Below are positions 53,869-62,910 of a stretch of DNA of 64,000 nucleotides, one piece after another. The position numbers and the translations under genes were made by a program. The notes beneath the pieces were generated by a model. It saw nothing but the letters and a program-made list of their open reading frames with translations, searched no databases and was not told the DNA's origin. Each line of letters starts with the position of its first letter. Position 1 is the first letter of the stretch. Origin of the DNA: Aquabacterium sp. (GTDB taxonomy: Bacteria; Pseudomonadota; Gammaproteobacteria; Burkholderiales; Burkholderiaceae_C); the NCBI GenBank assembly GCA_023266355.1, contig JAHFQM010000001.1, positions 62,001-126,000 on the forward strand. The letters run 5' to 3'.

Positions 53869-55452
53869 ATGGGAACCCTTGCCATTCGTGCCAGTTCATT
53901 TGCCATCCAGCGGCTCATGTGGTTCAGAGCAAACCTGCTGGGAATTTCACTGACACTCGTGCTGGGTGTGCTGATCCCCTTGTTGGTGAATTTCTGGATG
54001 GTGAGCAACCCCTTCACGGTGCTGATGGTGTTGCGCTTCATCGTGGTCGGCGTGGTGTTGTTGGCCGCTTTCCAGTTCGTGAGCACCGATGCGCCTTGGT
54101 ACGTGCGCGCCGTGATGAGCGTGATCCTGGGGCAGGCGATCCTCAACTACGGGTTCTCCAACATGGTGGTGGGTGCAGGCGGCGCCAAGGTCACGGTGGC
54201 CGAACTGTCTGTCTTCCTGGGCCTGCTTTTCCTGTTGCCCAAGACAATTTCCGTGCTCAGAAAGATCCCGGCTTTCTGGGTCTGTTTGGTTGCCATGTCC
54301 GTGCCCATCGCGGTGCATCTGTATGGTGACATGCAGCGCCATGGCATGTCTGCGGTGCGCGACATCTTGTCTGTGGTTGACTTGATTTACTTCATGGGTG
54401 GCTTGGCGGTCACTGTGTATGGCCTGTCGCAAGGCAAGTGGGTGTCCTGGCGCAACAGGCTGTTGACGCTCTGGATCGTGATGGGCGTGGTTTACGGGCT
54501 GCTCAGCCCGATTTCGCCCTACATCCGTGCGCTGTCCCCAGGGTTCCAGAGTTACCAACAAACCGTGCCCGTTCTGGGTCACATGCTGACAGCAGCGTTC
54601 AATTCGGCCGTTGCCGTTGCGGCCTGGTTCGCCCTGCCGCATCTCTTCCCTCAGCGCGCTTGGCTCAAGTACCCGTTTGTGGTGCTGCTCATGTTGAACG
54701 CATTGATCACGGTGGCTGTGTCGCAGTCCCGCAATTACTACGCCATCTTCCTTGCGCTGCCATTGGTGCTCGCGTACTTTGGCTACCGCAAGGCTTTCGT
54801 TTCCACGATGGTGGGTGTGGTGCTCTTGGTGGCAGGGCTGGGTGTGGTGGAGGTTTTCGGGATCAAGATCCCGGGGCGCATCAACGAGGTGACCTTGTCG
54901 GCCATGATCGATCGTGCCATGACGCTGTCTGGCAAGCATGGCGACGAGGCGGGCGCACACGGCGTGAACCAGCGCCTTGACTGGTGGATGTCGTCGCTGG
55001 GCAAGTGGAGCGCATCCCCCGAGACCATCCTGTTTGGCGTGGGCTATGGCCAAGCACTGACCAATTTCTTTTCACCTGGTGGCGACTACGGGGAAGGCGT
55101 GGCCGTGCGAGAGCCTCACAACAGCGCAGTTTCAAGCTTGTCGCGGGGAGGGTTGGTGTACTTCTGCCTGTGGGCTTACATCGTGCTGATACCGTTTTTT
55201 GCTGCTGCGAGGGGGGCGAAGCGGACTCCGGGCAGCGAATCCGACAATGGGCACTACAGAGGCGTGGCCACTTGGAGCGTCATCTTGATGGGCATGTATC
55301 TGCTGACCAGCCTCTCGGAGCCGATTTTCGAGACGCCCTCCATTGCTTCGATGTACTACTTCGTGGCGGGCATGGCCTTGGTGGAGTTCATGGTGGTGAC
55401 GGGCAAGTTGAAGGTGCCTTTGCAGCCGCAGGCTCAAAGGAGGAGGGTATGA
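53869..55452 (+). CDS. O-antigen polymerase/ligase-like membrane protein (Wzy), line B
   Basis: A 527-residue polytopic protein with about 12 TM segments. The large periplasmic loop between residues about 350 and 430 contains INEVTLSAMIDRAM and ends in the PHNSAVSSLSRGGLVYF segment, matching the P-H-N-x-x-x-x-x-x-x-x-G pattern of the Wzy/WaaL superfamily. AGGAGG stands 4 nt before the ATG. It is the polymerase candidate of the second line and overlaps the next GT gene by 4 bp. Confidence 0.78.
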   Translation: MGTLAIRASSFAIQRLMWFRANLLGISLTLVLGVLIPLLVNFWMVSNPFTVLMVLRFIVVGVVLLAAFQFVSTDAPWYVRAVMSVILGQAILNYGFSNMVVGAGGAKVTVAELSVFLGLLFLLPKTISVLRKIPAFWVCLVAMSVPIAVHLYGDMQRHGMSAVRDILSVVDLIYFMGGLAVTVYGLSQGKWVSWRNRLLTLWIVMGVVYGLLSPISPYIRALSPGFQSYQQTVPVLGHMLTAAFNSAVAVAAWFALPHLFPQRAWLKYPFVVLLMLNALITVAVSQSRNYYAIFLALPLVLAYFGYRKAFVSTMVGVVLLVAGLGVVEVFGIKIPGRINEVTLSAMIDRAMTLSGKHGDEAGAHGVNQRLDWWMSSLGKWSASPETILFGVGYGQALTNFFSPGGDYGEGVAVREPHNSAVSSLSRGGLVYFCLWAYIVLIPFFAAARGAKRTPGSESDNGHYRGVATWSVILMGMYLLTSLSEPIFETPSIASMYYFVAGMALVEFMVVTGKLKVPLQPQAQRRRV

Positions 55453-56609
55453 AGCTCCTTTTTGACGCCAGCGAGTTGACCCCTGTGTCTGCCAAGAGCG
55501 TGGGCATTTACCGTTATGCATTGGGCCTGTTCTCTGAGATGGTGAGACAGTGCGGTCCAGACGATCATGTGGCATTGGTCTGCAACGGGGACAACCTGGC
55601 TGACTTCCAGAGACGGTTGGCGCCTGGACGGGTCACCGTGGTGTGCATCCAGCCGCGCATGCCTGGGCATTTCTGGCGTCAATGGTGGATGAGGCTGGGT
55701 GCAGCGCTGTGCCTGCGTCGCATGGGTGCGGAGGCCTATCTGTCTCCCAAAGGCTTCATCCCCAGGCGCACGGCATGGCCACGCGGGGTGGCGCGCGTCG
55801 CTGTGATCCACGACCTCATTCCCTTTTGGTATTTCAAACAGTGGCCCGGCTACTTCGGTCGCATGGAAAGCTGGCTGGTGTCAGGTGCTTTTGAGCACGC
55901 GTTCCGGCGGGCTGACCGCTTGATTGCCATCTCCGAAGAAACCGGCCGTGCACTGGCCGAGCACGGTGTTCCCTCTCGACGCGTGAGCGTTGTGCTCAAT
56001 GGCGTTGACACCGCCGAGGATGAGGTGGAGGCGGTGCGGTCAGACTTGCCTTCGGGCGTGGAGGGGCGCTTCATTTTCGCCATGGCGTCAGGGCTGCCTC
56101 ACAAAAATCAGCAAGGTGTGCTCGCGGCGTATGCGGCTTATCGCCGGTTGGCGGGTACCCGTGCCTTGCCGTTGGTTCTGTGCGGCGCCAGCGATGTCCA
56201 GCAGGGCGGTGTGCTGTCAGTGGGGCGGGTGTCTGACAAAGCCTTGCTCGCCTTGTACCGGTACGCCGACCTGTTCGTGTTCCTCTCGTTGATGGAAGGG
56301 TTTGGCTACCCACCCATCGAGGCGTTGCGTGTGGGTACACCGGTTCTTTGTTCTGACCTCGGTGTGCTGAAAGAGGTCACGGGAGGTTTGGCGTACCATG
56401 TCGCACCCCAAGCCGCTGAAGAGGCCGCGCAGGCCATGCATCGCCTCTGCGATGCTCCCTGGACGCTCTCGCAGCGCGAGGTCTTGCGTACACAAGCACA
56501 CCATCGCATCACATCTGAGCTGTCCTGGGAGCGCTGCGCCGATGGCGTCTGGCAGGCCCTGCGCCAGGGGGTGGCTGCGACCAAGGCAAGCATGCAGGAG
56601 CAGGCATGA
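55449..56609 (+). CDS. family 4 glycosyltransferase
   Basis: A 386-residue GT-B transferase. MKLLFDASELTPVSAKSVGIYRYALGLF opens the acceptor domain, VIHDLIPFWYF and LIAISEETGRALAEHGV are typical linker sequences, and FLSLMEGFGYPPIEALRVGTPVLCSDLG carries the EX7E motif. It has an AGGAGG-type RBS in the end of the polymerase gene and an ATGA overlap on both sides, so translation is coupled. Confidence 0.88.
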   Translation: MKLLFDASELTPVSAKSVGIYRYALGLFSEMVRQCGPDDHVALVCNGDNLADFQRRLAPGRVTVVCIQPRMPGHFWRQWWMRLGAALCLRRMGAEAYLSPKGFIPRRTAWPRGVARVAVIHDLIPFWYFKQWPGYFGRMESWLVSGAFEHAFRRADRLIAISEETGRALAEHGVPSRRVSVVLNGVDTAEDEVEAVRSDLPSGVEGRFIFAMASGLPHKNQQGVLAAYAAYRRLAGTRALPLVLCGASDVQQGGVLSVGRVSDKALLALYRYADLFVFLSLMEGFGYPPIEALRVGTPVLCSDLGVLKEVTGGLAYHVAPQAAEEAAQAMHRLCDAPWTLSQREVLRTQAHHRITSELSWERCADGVWQALRQGVAATKASMQEQA

Positions 56610-57937
56610 AGCATTCGAAGACGGCTTTGCTGAGTTGGCAGGCCTTGAAGCACCGACGCTGGCTGGCCGGTGTCATTTTCTTCTTTTCTCAATGCGTGGC
56701 AGTGGCCTGCTGGTTCGTGCTGCCGCATCAGTACTTGTCGCAAGCCGTGGTGCTGCTGGATCCAGGACCATCGCCCACACGCCTGGTTGCGAATGATGAG
56801 CGCGCCAATGTCCTGGCCGCCAAAGTGAGCTTGCTGACCAGCAGCCTGGTTGCCGAGGAGGTGATCAGGACCACGGGGCTGGACCGCAGCGATGTGATGC
56901 GGGAAAACTGGGAGACCAGTGCGCCAGCGGGCATGTCTTATGAGCAGTGGCTTCAAAGCGTGGTGATGGCCGGGATCGTCCCGGATGGCTCTCGGGGCTC
57001 CATGGTTCTGAAGATCGGGTATGCAGCCACGACGCCTGAGCCGGCAAAGGCCCTGGCGAATGCTTACGCCGACGCTTTGATCCGCGTTTCCGATCTCTTG
57101 AACAAGGGGGCCGACCGTTTTGCCGACCAGGCTTTTGCGTCGGCGCAGGCCAGATCGCGCTTGGAACTGAAGGCCGCTCAAGAGGTGCTGAGGCAGCGTG
57201 GCAGTGCGGAGTTGATGGGGGAGGGCTTGACCGATCCAGGCATCAGGGCTTTCCTCAGCGGCAGTCGGCAAACCTCGGCCTTCGTCCGCTCACACCTGGA
57301 GGGTCAGGCGCAGCAACGGGTGCTTGAGCAGGGACGCGATCCTGGCAGTTTGCTGGACGACGCTTTCCTCAACACCCATCGCCAGAAGTTGTCCGTGCTG
57401 ACGGGACAGCGTGCCGAGGCCAAGAGCAACTTTGGCGATGGCCATCCCGTGGTCAAGGCGCTGGACGCCTCCATTCGCGCCGTAGAGGCAACCATCGAGG
57501 CGCATGAGAGAAAACGGAGGGCGGCCTCGGCGCTGGGCGTGCAGCTTCGTGGCGATGTGGCCCGTTCGGTGAGTGGCAATGACGTGGACACACGCGCCAC
57601 CCTGCTGGAGCGTGAACAACGCCGACTGTCCTACGAAGCATCCCGGCAGGGTGTCGAGAGCGCAGGCGAACGGTACGAGGAGTCGCTCACCAACGCAGAA
57701 GTGGCGGTGCTGAACCGGGAGGCGCCTCGTGCCGATGTCCGGCTGATGAGTGCAGCGACCACGCCCATCGGCAGCTGGTTTCCCCAGCTTGCCTATTACG
57801 TGCCTGTGTCATTGAGCCTGGGCCTGATCTTGGCCTGGTTGGGCGCTGGTGTCATGGAGCGGACAGACCGCAGGGTGCGAACGCTGGGGGATGTGTCGGA
57901 AGTCGTCGGGTCCGGTCAAACGTGGGCGCTGCGCTGA
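56606..57937 (+). CDS. Wzz/EpsF-like chain-length determinant protein
   Basis: A 443-residue polysaccharide co-polymerase. TM1 lies near residues 18-38 (AGVIFFFSQCVAVACWFVLP), and the Wzz-type QYLSQAVVLLDPGPSPTR follows. The periplasmic part is largely helical, and TM2 (YYVPVSLSLGLILAWLG) is near the C-terminus with a short tail. It is more distant from the two EpsF proteins than they are from each other. It ends the rightward line B operon and converges with a leftward gene 4 bp away. Confidence 0.82.
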   Translation: MKHSKTALLSWQALKHRRWLAGVIFFFSQCVAVACWFVLPHQYLSQAVVLLDPGPSPTRLVANDERANVLAAKVSLLTSSLVAEEVIRTTGLDRSDVMRENWETSAPAGMSYEQWLQSVVMAGIVPDGSRGSMVLKIGYAATTPEPAKALANAYADALIRVSDLLNKGADRFADQAFASAQARSRLELKAAQEVLRQRGSAELMGEGLTDPGIRAFLSGSRQTSAFVRSHLEGQAQQRVLEQGRDPGSLLDDAFLNTHRQKLSVLTGQRAEAKSNFGDGHPVVKALDASIRAVEATIEAHERKRRAASALGVQLRGDVARSVSGNDVDTRATLLEREQRRLSYEASRQGVESAGERYEESLTNAEVAVLNREAPRADVRLMSAATTPIGSWFPQLAYYVPVSLSLGLILAWLGAGVMERTDRRVRTLGDVSEVVGSGQTWALR

Positions 57938-57941
57938 GACA

Positions 57942-59000
57942 TCAAGGCGTCTTGTGGAGGGCACCCAGCATCATCGTGATGTTGTCCAGAATGCGAGGGC
58001 CTTTGACCTCGAAGTTGATCAGCTGTGCAGAAGGCATGATGGCCATCAGGATGATGCCGACACGCCAAAGACGTGACGTGTGTGCAGCTTGGGCCGCCGC
58101 CGGCACACCTCGCTGCAAAAGATCGAGTATCCAGGGCATGCTCAGCAAGCCAAAGACACGGGTGAAATCAAGCGTCATGGCTGCCACCGCCAAGCAGGCG
58201 AGCAGGACGATGGCGTCACGCCAGCCTGGCCGGCAAAAAGCGATCACCGAGATCCAGAACCAGGACATGCTGCACGTCAGCATGGCGGGCCACACAGAGA
58301 GGTTGCCCAGAGGGATGGACCACCGGTCCTGAGTGGCATACGCGATGCGGCCCATTGGCGCCGCTTCCAGCACGACATGGTGATACAGCGCCATCAAGCC
58401 GAGGCCCATCAAAGTACCCAGGAGTGTTCCGAGGCGGATGTGTCGTGACAGCAAGGCATCCATCATCAGGATGAGCAATGCCAGTTCACGGTGGCAGAGC
58501 ACCATGACCATGGCCAGTGCCGCGTGAATGGCGGGCCTGTTCACCAGGCGCATGAGCAACCATGCGGACAGCAAATACGTGTCGCTTTTGCCAATCCATT
58601 GAAGCCACACCATGGGCAAGGGCGTGGCCATCAACAAAAGCCATGCGACCCATGCCTCGTTTGGGCCGTGTTCGCTCAAGAGGTACTTGTGGAGGGTTGC
58701 AACGAGCAGCAGCAGTCCCGTGGCACACAGCGCTGCGTAGGACAGAGAAGGGCTCAACAACGGGGAAACAACGCGACCGAGGCCTGCAAGCCATGGCGAT
58801 GAATAGAGGTACTGCTTTTCCGGTGGCAGCGTCAATTGGCTCCAGGATGTCAGCAGCAGCTTGAATTCGCGGAAATCCGTGAATGCAATCCCGTGCAGAC
58901 ACAGCCAGGCCAGCAAGCACAGGATGACGAGGTGGTGTGTGTGGCGGCCAACGGGCGAGGCGGTGCAACCGGCCAGCGGCTTGAACTGGGCCGTGCTCAT
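57942..59000 (-). CDS. polytopic membrane protein of unknown function
   Basis: A 352-residue protein with about nine hydrophobic segments. The N-terminal half has FTDFREFKLLLTSWSQLTLPPEKQYLYSSPWLAG after TM1, and WIGKSDTYLLSAWLLMRL later. The layout resembles small GT-C or EPS membrane proteins but no diagnostic motif is visible. Its ATG overlaps the stop of the beta-helix gene upstream by 4 bp, so it belongs to the epsD-epsF-epsG run. Confidence 0.6.
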   Translation of the reverse strand: MSTAQFKPLAGCTASPVGRHTHHLVILCLLAWLCLHGIAFTDFREFKLLLTSWSQLTLPPEKQYLYSSPWLAGLGRVVSPLLSPSLSYAALCATGLLLLVATLHKYLLSEHGPNEAWVAWLLLMATPLPMVWLQWIGKSDTYLLSAWLLMRLVNRPAIHAALAMVMVLCHRELALLILMMDALLSRHIRLGTLLGTLMGLGLMALYHHVVLEAAPMGRIAYATQDRWSIPLGNLSVWPAMLTCSMSWFWISVIAFCRPGWRDAIVLLACLAVAAMTLDFTRVFGLLSMPWILDLLQRGVPAAAQAAHTSRLWRVGIILMAIMPSAQLINFEVKGPRILDNITMMLGALHKTP

Positions 59001-60481
59001 GGACTTTTCAATTTGGCATGGTCGGCTGCTACCCCCGACAATTCATTGCCGATGGCTTGCAAGCCATCTGTGTGGCCTGTGATGGTGTTCTGCAGGTTCA
59101 TCAGCTTGTTGCGCTGGTAGCGCACGCCGATGTGCCCTCCCAGGGAGTTGCTGTCACCAAACAGGGCCACGCCTGCGCCGTCACAGGTGTTGCCGTTGAC
59201 TTGCATGCCCTGCAAGTTGCCTTGGTAACCCGCGTTGGCAAAGCACACGGCACGAACCGGGCGCTTGCGGCCAGCGAGCTCGAACCGGATCACATTGTCC
59301 GCAATGAGCACAGGTTGCTTGCGGAACGGCGAGGCGACGATGGCAGCAAAATCGATGGTGCTCTCCGTCAGTTTCTTGCGGATGAGGTTGCCTCTGATGG
59401 TCACCTGCTCATAGCCACCCCACTCGTCAGCGAAAAGACCGACCCGCGGCGCATCTTCGATGGTGTTGCCCTCGATCAGAAGGCGGCCGCGAGTGACGCG
59501 ATTCACATCCTTGATCATGGAGGCCCTCACGAGCTTGTTGCCCTTGATGAGCGCGTCCGGCGCATCGGCGATGACCAGGTTGGCATCCCACAAGGTGTTG
59601 TCGAGAACCTGAGGGCCGTCGCCGCCGACCTCCAATCCTGCCGACATGTCCGGACTGCCTTCGATGACGTTGTCCTTGATCACGGCACCCAGCCCGGCGA
59701 CAACCGACATCACGTAGGCCTTGCTGCTGTGCGCTGGATGCCATTTGCTGAAACGGTTGCGCTCCACCACCAGGCCCGGGAGGTTGTCTCCCTGGATTTC
59801 GATGCACATGGCGCGCAAGCGCGATCCTGTGTTGTCACGGATCTGAGTGTTCGCAACCGAAAACAGATGGATGCCCTCGTGCATGTCCACAAAGCCATTG
59901 GCTTCGATCAGGCTGCGATGGACGTTGTGACCGATGATCCCCGTGTCGACGATTTGCGTGAAGATGTTGTTGCGGATGGTGAGGTGGTCTCCGCGGTCCA
60001 CGATGAAGACGCCATGCCGTTCACCCCATCGGTTGTTGGCGGGGCTGTCGGCCTGGACGTTGCGGATGAGGTTGCCTTCGATGGCATGGCCATCTCCCTT
60101 GATGGCAATGCCTCGTCCGTCCAGGACGAGGCTGCGGATGCGGGTGGCCTGTGCCCGGGTGGCATTGATCATCAAGCCGGGGCGGTCCTTGTCTGCCCAG
60201 GTCAGTGTCGCGCCTTCATCAGAGCACAAGGTGCTGCCGTCCAGAAGCTCCAGCGTCTGATCGATGGTGTATTCGCCAGACAGCCGGACCATGCCACCAG
60301 GACCCGCCTTGCGAATGGCCTGTTGGATGTGGTGACTGAACTGACCGGCAGGGCGCTGACTGGCCCCAGGGGGGCATCCTGAGAGAGCCGAGGAAGCAGC
60401 CGACTTGCCTGCACCTTGCGCTTGCTGGGAAGCGTGCGCCAAGCCCGCAATCAGCAGCAGGATCGCGGCACCCCGTTGCAT
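58997..60481 (-). CDS. secreted right-handed beta-helix protein
   Basis: A 494-residue exported protein. MQRGAAILLLIAGLAHASQQAQG is a clear Sec signal peptide (cleavage near ASQ/QAQG). The mature part shows parallel beta-helix repeats with many N-x-I/V-x-x-N turns, for example RNNIFTQIVDTGIIGHNVHRSLIEANGFV. It belongs with periplasmic epimerase/lyase-like or NosD-like proteins. In EPS loci these process or protect the nascent polymer. Catalytic residues cannot be assigned. The gene begins 1 bp after the epsG stop. Confidence 0.82.
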   Translation of the reverse strand: MQRGAAILLLIAGLAHASQQAQGAGKSAASSALSGCPPGASQRPAGQFSHHIQQAIRKAGPGGMVRLSGEYTIDQTLELLDGSTLCSDEGATLTWADKDRPGLMINATRAQATRIRSLVLDGRGIAIKGDGHAIEGNLIRNVQADSPANNRWGERHGVFIVDRGDHLTIRNNIFTQIVDTGIIGHNVHRSLIEANGFVDMHEGIHLFSVANTQIRDNTGSRLRAMCIEIQGDNLPGLVVERNRFSKWHPAHSSKAYVMSVVAGLGAVIKDNVIEGSPDMSAGLEVGGDGPQVLDNTLWDANLVIADAPDALIKGNKLVRASMIKDVNRVTRGRLLIEGNTIEDAPRVGLFADEWGGYEQVTIRGNLIRKKLTESTIDFAAIVASPFRKQPVLIADNVIRFELAGRKRPVRAVCFANAGYQGNLQGMQVNGNTCDGAGVALFGDSNSLGGHIGVRYQRNKLMNLQNTITGHTDGLQAIGNELSGVAADHAKLKSP

Positions 60482-60482
60482 G

Positions 60483-61400
60483 TCAGTGGTCGACGACGAT
60501 GCTGCCGACGATGCTTGTTTCTGACATCCGCAAGGCACCGACCACGGCCTGCAGCTTGTTGACGCGGGTGATGTTTTGCCGCGCCAAGATCACGGCAGCC
60601 CCACACCTTGACGCGATCACTGCACCGTCCATGCCGTGCGAAAGTGCGGGTGTGTCCACGATGACGTGATCGAATTTGGTCAGCAATTCACGGATCAACA
60701 GGCCGAAAGCAGGGCGTTCTGCCAGTTCGAGCGGGTTGGGTGGCACCGTGCCGACCGGCATCACAAACAAGCTCGGCATCGATTTCACCGACTTGATGAC
60801 GTTGTTGACAGCGCGACCCGTGAGGATGCTGGACAGGCCCGCCGAGGCATTGTTCAGCTTGAAGATTTCATGCAGGCGCGGGTTGCGCATGTTGGCGTCG
60901 ATCAGCAGCGTCCGCCCAGAAAGTTGTGAAAATGCGGCAGCCAGATTGGCTGCGAAATAGCTTTTGCCATCGCCCGTGTCGGCGCTCAGCACGGCCAGGG
61001 CCTTGCGGGGGGTGCTGCCGCTGTACATCTTCATGATGAGGTGGCTGCGGGTGGTGCGGAACGCTTCTGCCTGCGGCGAGAAAGGGCTCGTGGCGACGAC
61101 CAGTTCCTTGCTGCAGGTGTCCTCTTTTTCGCCGCTGTAGGGGTAATGAAACTGTTGCGCCAGCGCCCACATGACATCGTCGGCATTGGCCAGACCCATG
61201 GCAACGGCAGCCTCCCCGAAGCGAACCTTGTGCTCACGCTGGTATTCGAGGATGGACTCGATCTGGTCGGGCGAAAGGTTGTTGGCCTTGCTGATGATTT
61301 CGCCGATGGTGGACTCGGAATGGCCCATCTGCGCCGTGTCGGGGAAGGATGCGTCACCCGCAACGTAGCCCGAATTGAGAAACTTCTTGGCGTTGTCCAT
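60483..61400 (-). CDS. epsG: EpsG-type CpsD/BY-kinase-like ATPase with N-terminal MshEN-like motifs, copy 2
   Basis: A 305-residue paralogue of the protein at 42630-43502. The two 24-residue MshEN-like motifs are at residues 31-54 (starting TIGEIISKANNL) and 60-83 (starting RFGEAAVAMGL), again with a 5-residue spacer. The ATPase has Walker A SADTGDGKS (139-147), Walker A' LLIDANMRNPRL and Walker B HVIVDTPALSHG. No C-terminal Tyr cluster; it ends IVGSIVVDH. It pairs with EpsF copy 2 encoded 3 bp upstream. Confidence 0.9.
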   Translation of the reverse strand: MDNAKKFLNSGYVAGDASFPDTAQMGHSESTIGEIISKANNLSPDQIESILEYQREHKVRFGEAAVAMGLANADDVMWALAQQFHYPYSGEKEDTCSKELVVATSPFSPQAEAFRTTRSHLIMKMYSGSTPRKALAVLSADTGDGKSYFAANLAAAFSQLSGRTLLIDANMRNPRLHEIFKLNNASAGLSSILTGRAVNNVIKSVKSMPSLFVMPVGTVPPNPLELAERPAFGLLIRELLTKFDHVIVDTPALSHGMDGAVIASRCGAAVILARQNITRVNKLQAVVGALRMSETSIVGSIVVDH

Positions 61401-61403
61401 GGT

Positions 61404-62858
61404 TCAGTTCAGGCGACCGGGCGTTGGGGAGTTGGCTGTTTCCAGGCCAGGGTAGGCATGGCTCTCAAGCGGGTAAAGGACGGATTCGTCACGACCATGC
61501 CACCAGCGCTTGCGGGTCTGGCGTGATGACAGATACCCGATGACTGGGGTCTGCAACAAGTTGACCATGTCGGAGGTGCTGCGCACCGTCCGGTCTCCCA
61601 GTTCAACCAAAATGGTCACGAAAGCAGCCAGCACCATGCCGAGCAGTGCACCGATCACGGTGTTGACCCCAACGCGTGGCGCCGAGGGCGTCACGGGTTC
61701 GGTGGCGGTGCTCAAGACGACGACGTTGTTCTGGTTGTTGCTGCCCTCAAGGCTCATTTGACTTTGACGGGCCTGGATGGCGTCATACACACGTTGGGCC
61801 GCACCGACCTCGCGCTCTATGACCATCAATTCGTTGCGGTCTTCCTTGAGCTTCAGCAGCTTTTCCCTCTGGGCGTCAAAGGCGGCTTGGATGGCGACCA
61901 GCCGCCCTTGGTTGATCTGGTCTGTTGCGCCCAGGCTGCGGGTCACGCGGGATGTTTCCTGCCGAAGTTTGTCCTGGATCGAGGCAATGTTGGCCCGGGT
62001 TTCCAAGATGTTGGGATGGTTGTCTCCGTAGCGCTCCTGGGCTTCATCGAGTTTGGCCTGCTGGCGGGAAAGCTCGGTGCGCAGCGAGGTGACGAGGGAG
62101 CTCGACATGGCGTCAGGCGCGATGTCACCCGCACGCAGAGCCTGCCGACTGCGGCTGCCCGAATCGGCAAGGAGGCCGCGCAGGCTGGTCAGCTGGCTGG
62201 AGAGTTCGTTGAACTTGACCGTTTCAGCGTCCAGCCGCTCGTCGGTGACCAGGATGCCTTTGGCTTGTTGGGCTTCTGACAACCGCACCTGCGCCTTTTC
62301 CAACTTCTGGCGAGCCAGGTTGGCGCGTTCCTCGAAAAATTCGGAGTACTGCCTTGCGGGATTTGTCTTGAACTGGACAGTGGAGTCGATGTACGCCTTG
62401 GCAAAGCTGTTGGCCATGGCTTGTGCGAGTTTGGCGTCGGTGTGCGAGTAGCTGATGTTGACGATGTTGGACTCTCGCGCAGCCTCTACCTTCAGATTTG
62501 CCAAGATGGCATCGGCAAGCCACGATGCGTAATCGCCCTTGCGCCCTTGCTTTTCCCAATTGTTGCGAAAGTCGGTGTTGTCTGCCAATTGAAGGTTGGC
62601 GATGACCTTCTGCGCGACGTGCTGACTTTCGATGATGTCCACCTGGGTGGTCAGGAAGGCTGCCGACTGCATCACGCCTGTCGCAGATGTTCCTGCCACC
62701 GGATCGACCTTGAGGTCGATCATGAGCGTGGCTTGTGCCGTGTACTTCTTTGGCCACACGAGGCTGCCGATCAAGGCCGCCAGCGTGAGGACGGCAAAGA
62801 TGCTGGTTGCCAGGACCCAGCGAGCGCGAATGACGCGAAGGAAGTCAGTGAAGCTCAT
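61404..62858 (-). CDS. epsF: chain-length determinant protein EpsF (Wzz-type PCP), copy 2
   Basis: A 484-residue polysaccharide co-polymerase. MSFTDFLRVIRARWVLATSIFAVLTLAALIG is the N-terminus with TM1. The coiled-coil region around EERANLARQKLEKAQVRLSEAQ precedes the proline-rich segment TATEPVTPSAPRVG, TM2 and a cytoplasmic tail. The start at 62858 is chosen by analogy with copy 1 (MSFEQLI); an ATG at 62891 would add 11 residues. It lies between epsD and epsG in the methanolan-type order. Confidence 0.9.
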   Translation of the reverse strand: MSFTDFLRVIRARWVLATSIFAVLTLAALIGSLVWPKKYTAQATLMIDLKVDPVAGTSATGVMQSAAFLTTQVDIIESQHVAQKVIANLQLADNTDFRNNWEKQGRKGDYASWLADAILANLKVEAARESNIVNISYSHTDAKLAQAMANSFAKAYIDSTVQFKTNPARQYSEFFEERANLARQKLEKAQVRLSEAQQAKGILVTDERLDAETVKFNELSSQLTSLRGLLADSGSRSRQALRAGDIAPDAMSSSLVTSLRTELSRQQAKLDEAQERYGDNHPNILETRANIASIQDKLRQETSRVTRSLGATDQINQGRLVAIQAAFDAQREKLLKLKEDRNELMVIEREVGAAQRVYDAIQARQSQMSLEGSNNQNNVVVLSTATEPVTPSAPRVGVNTVIGALLGMVLAAFVTILVELGDRTVRSTSDMVNLLQTPVIGYLSSRQTRKRWWHGRDESVLYPLESHAYPGLETANSPTPGRLN

Positions 62859-62910
62859 GTTGTGCAGTGATTGCACCCCAGGCTGATCCATCAGTCTGGG
62901 GTGACTTGGC

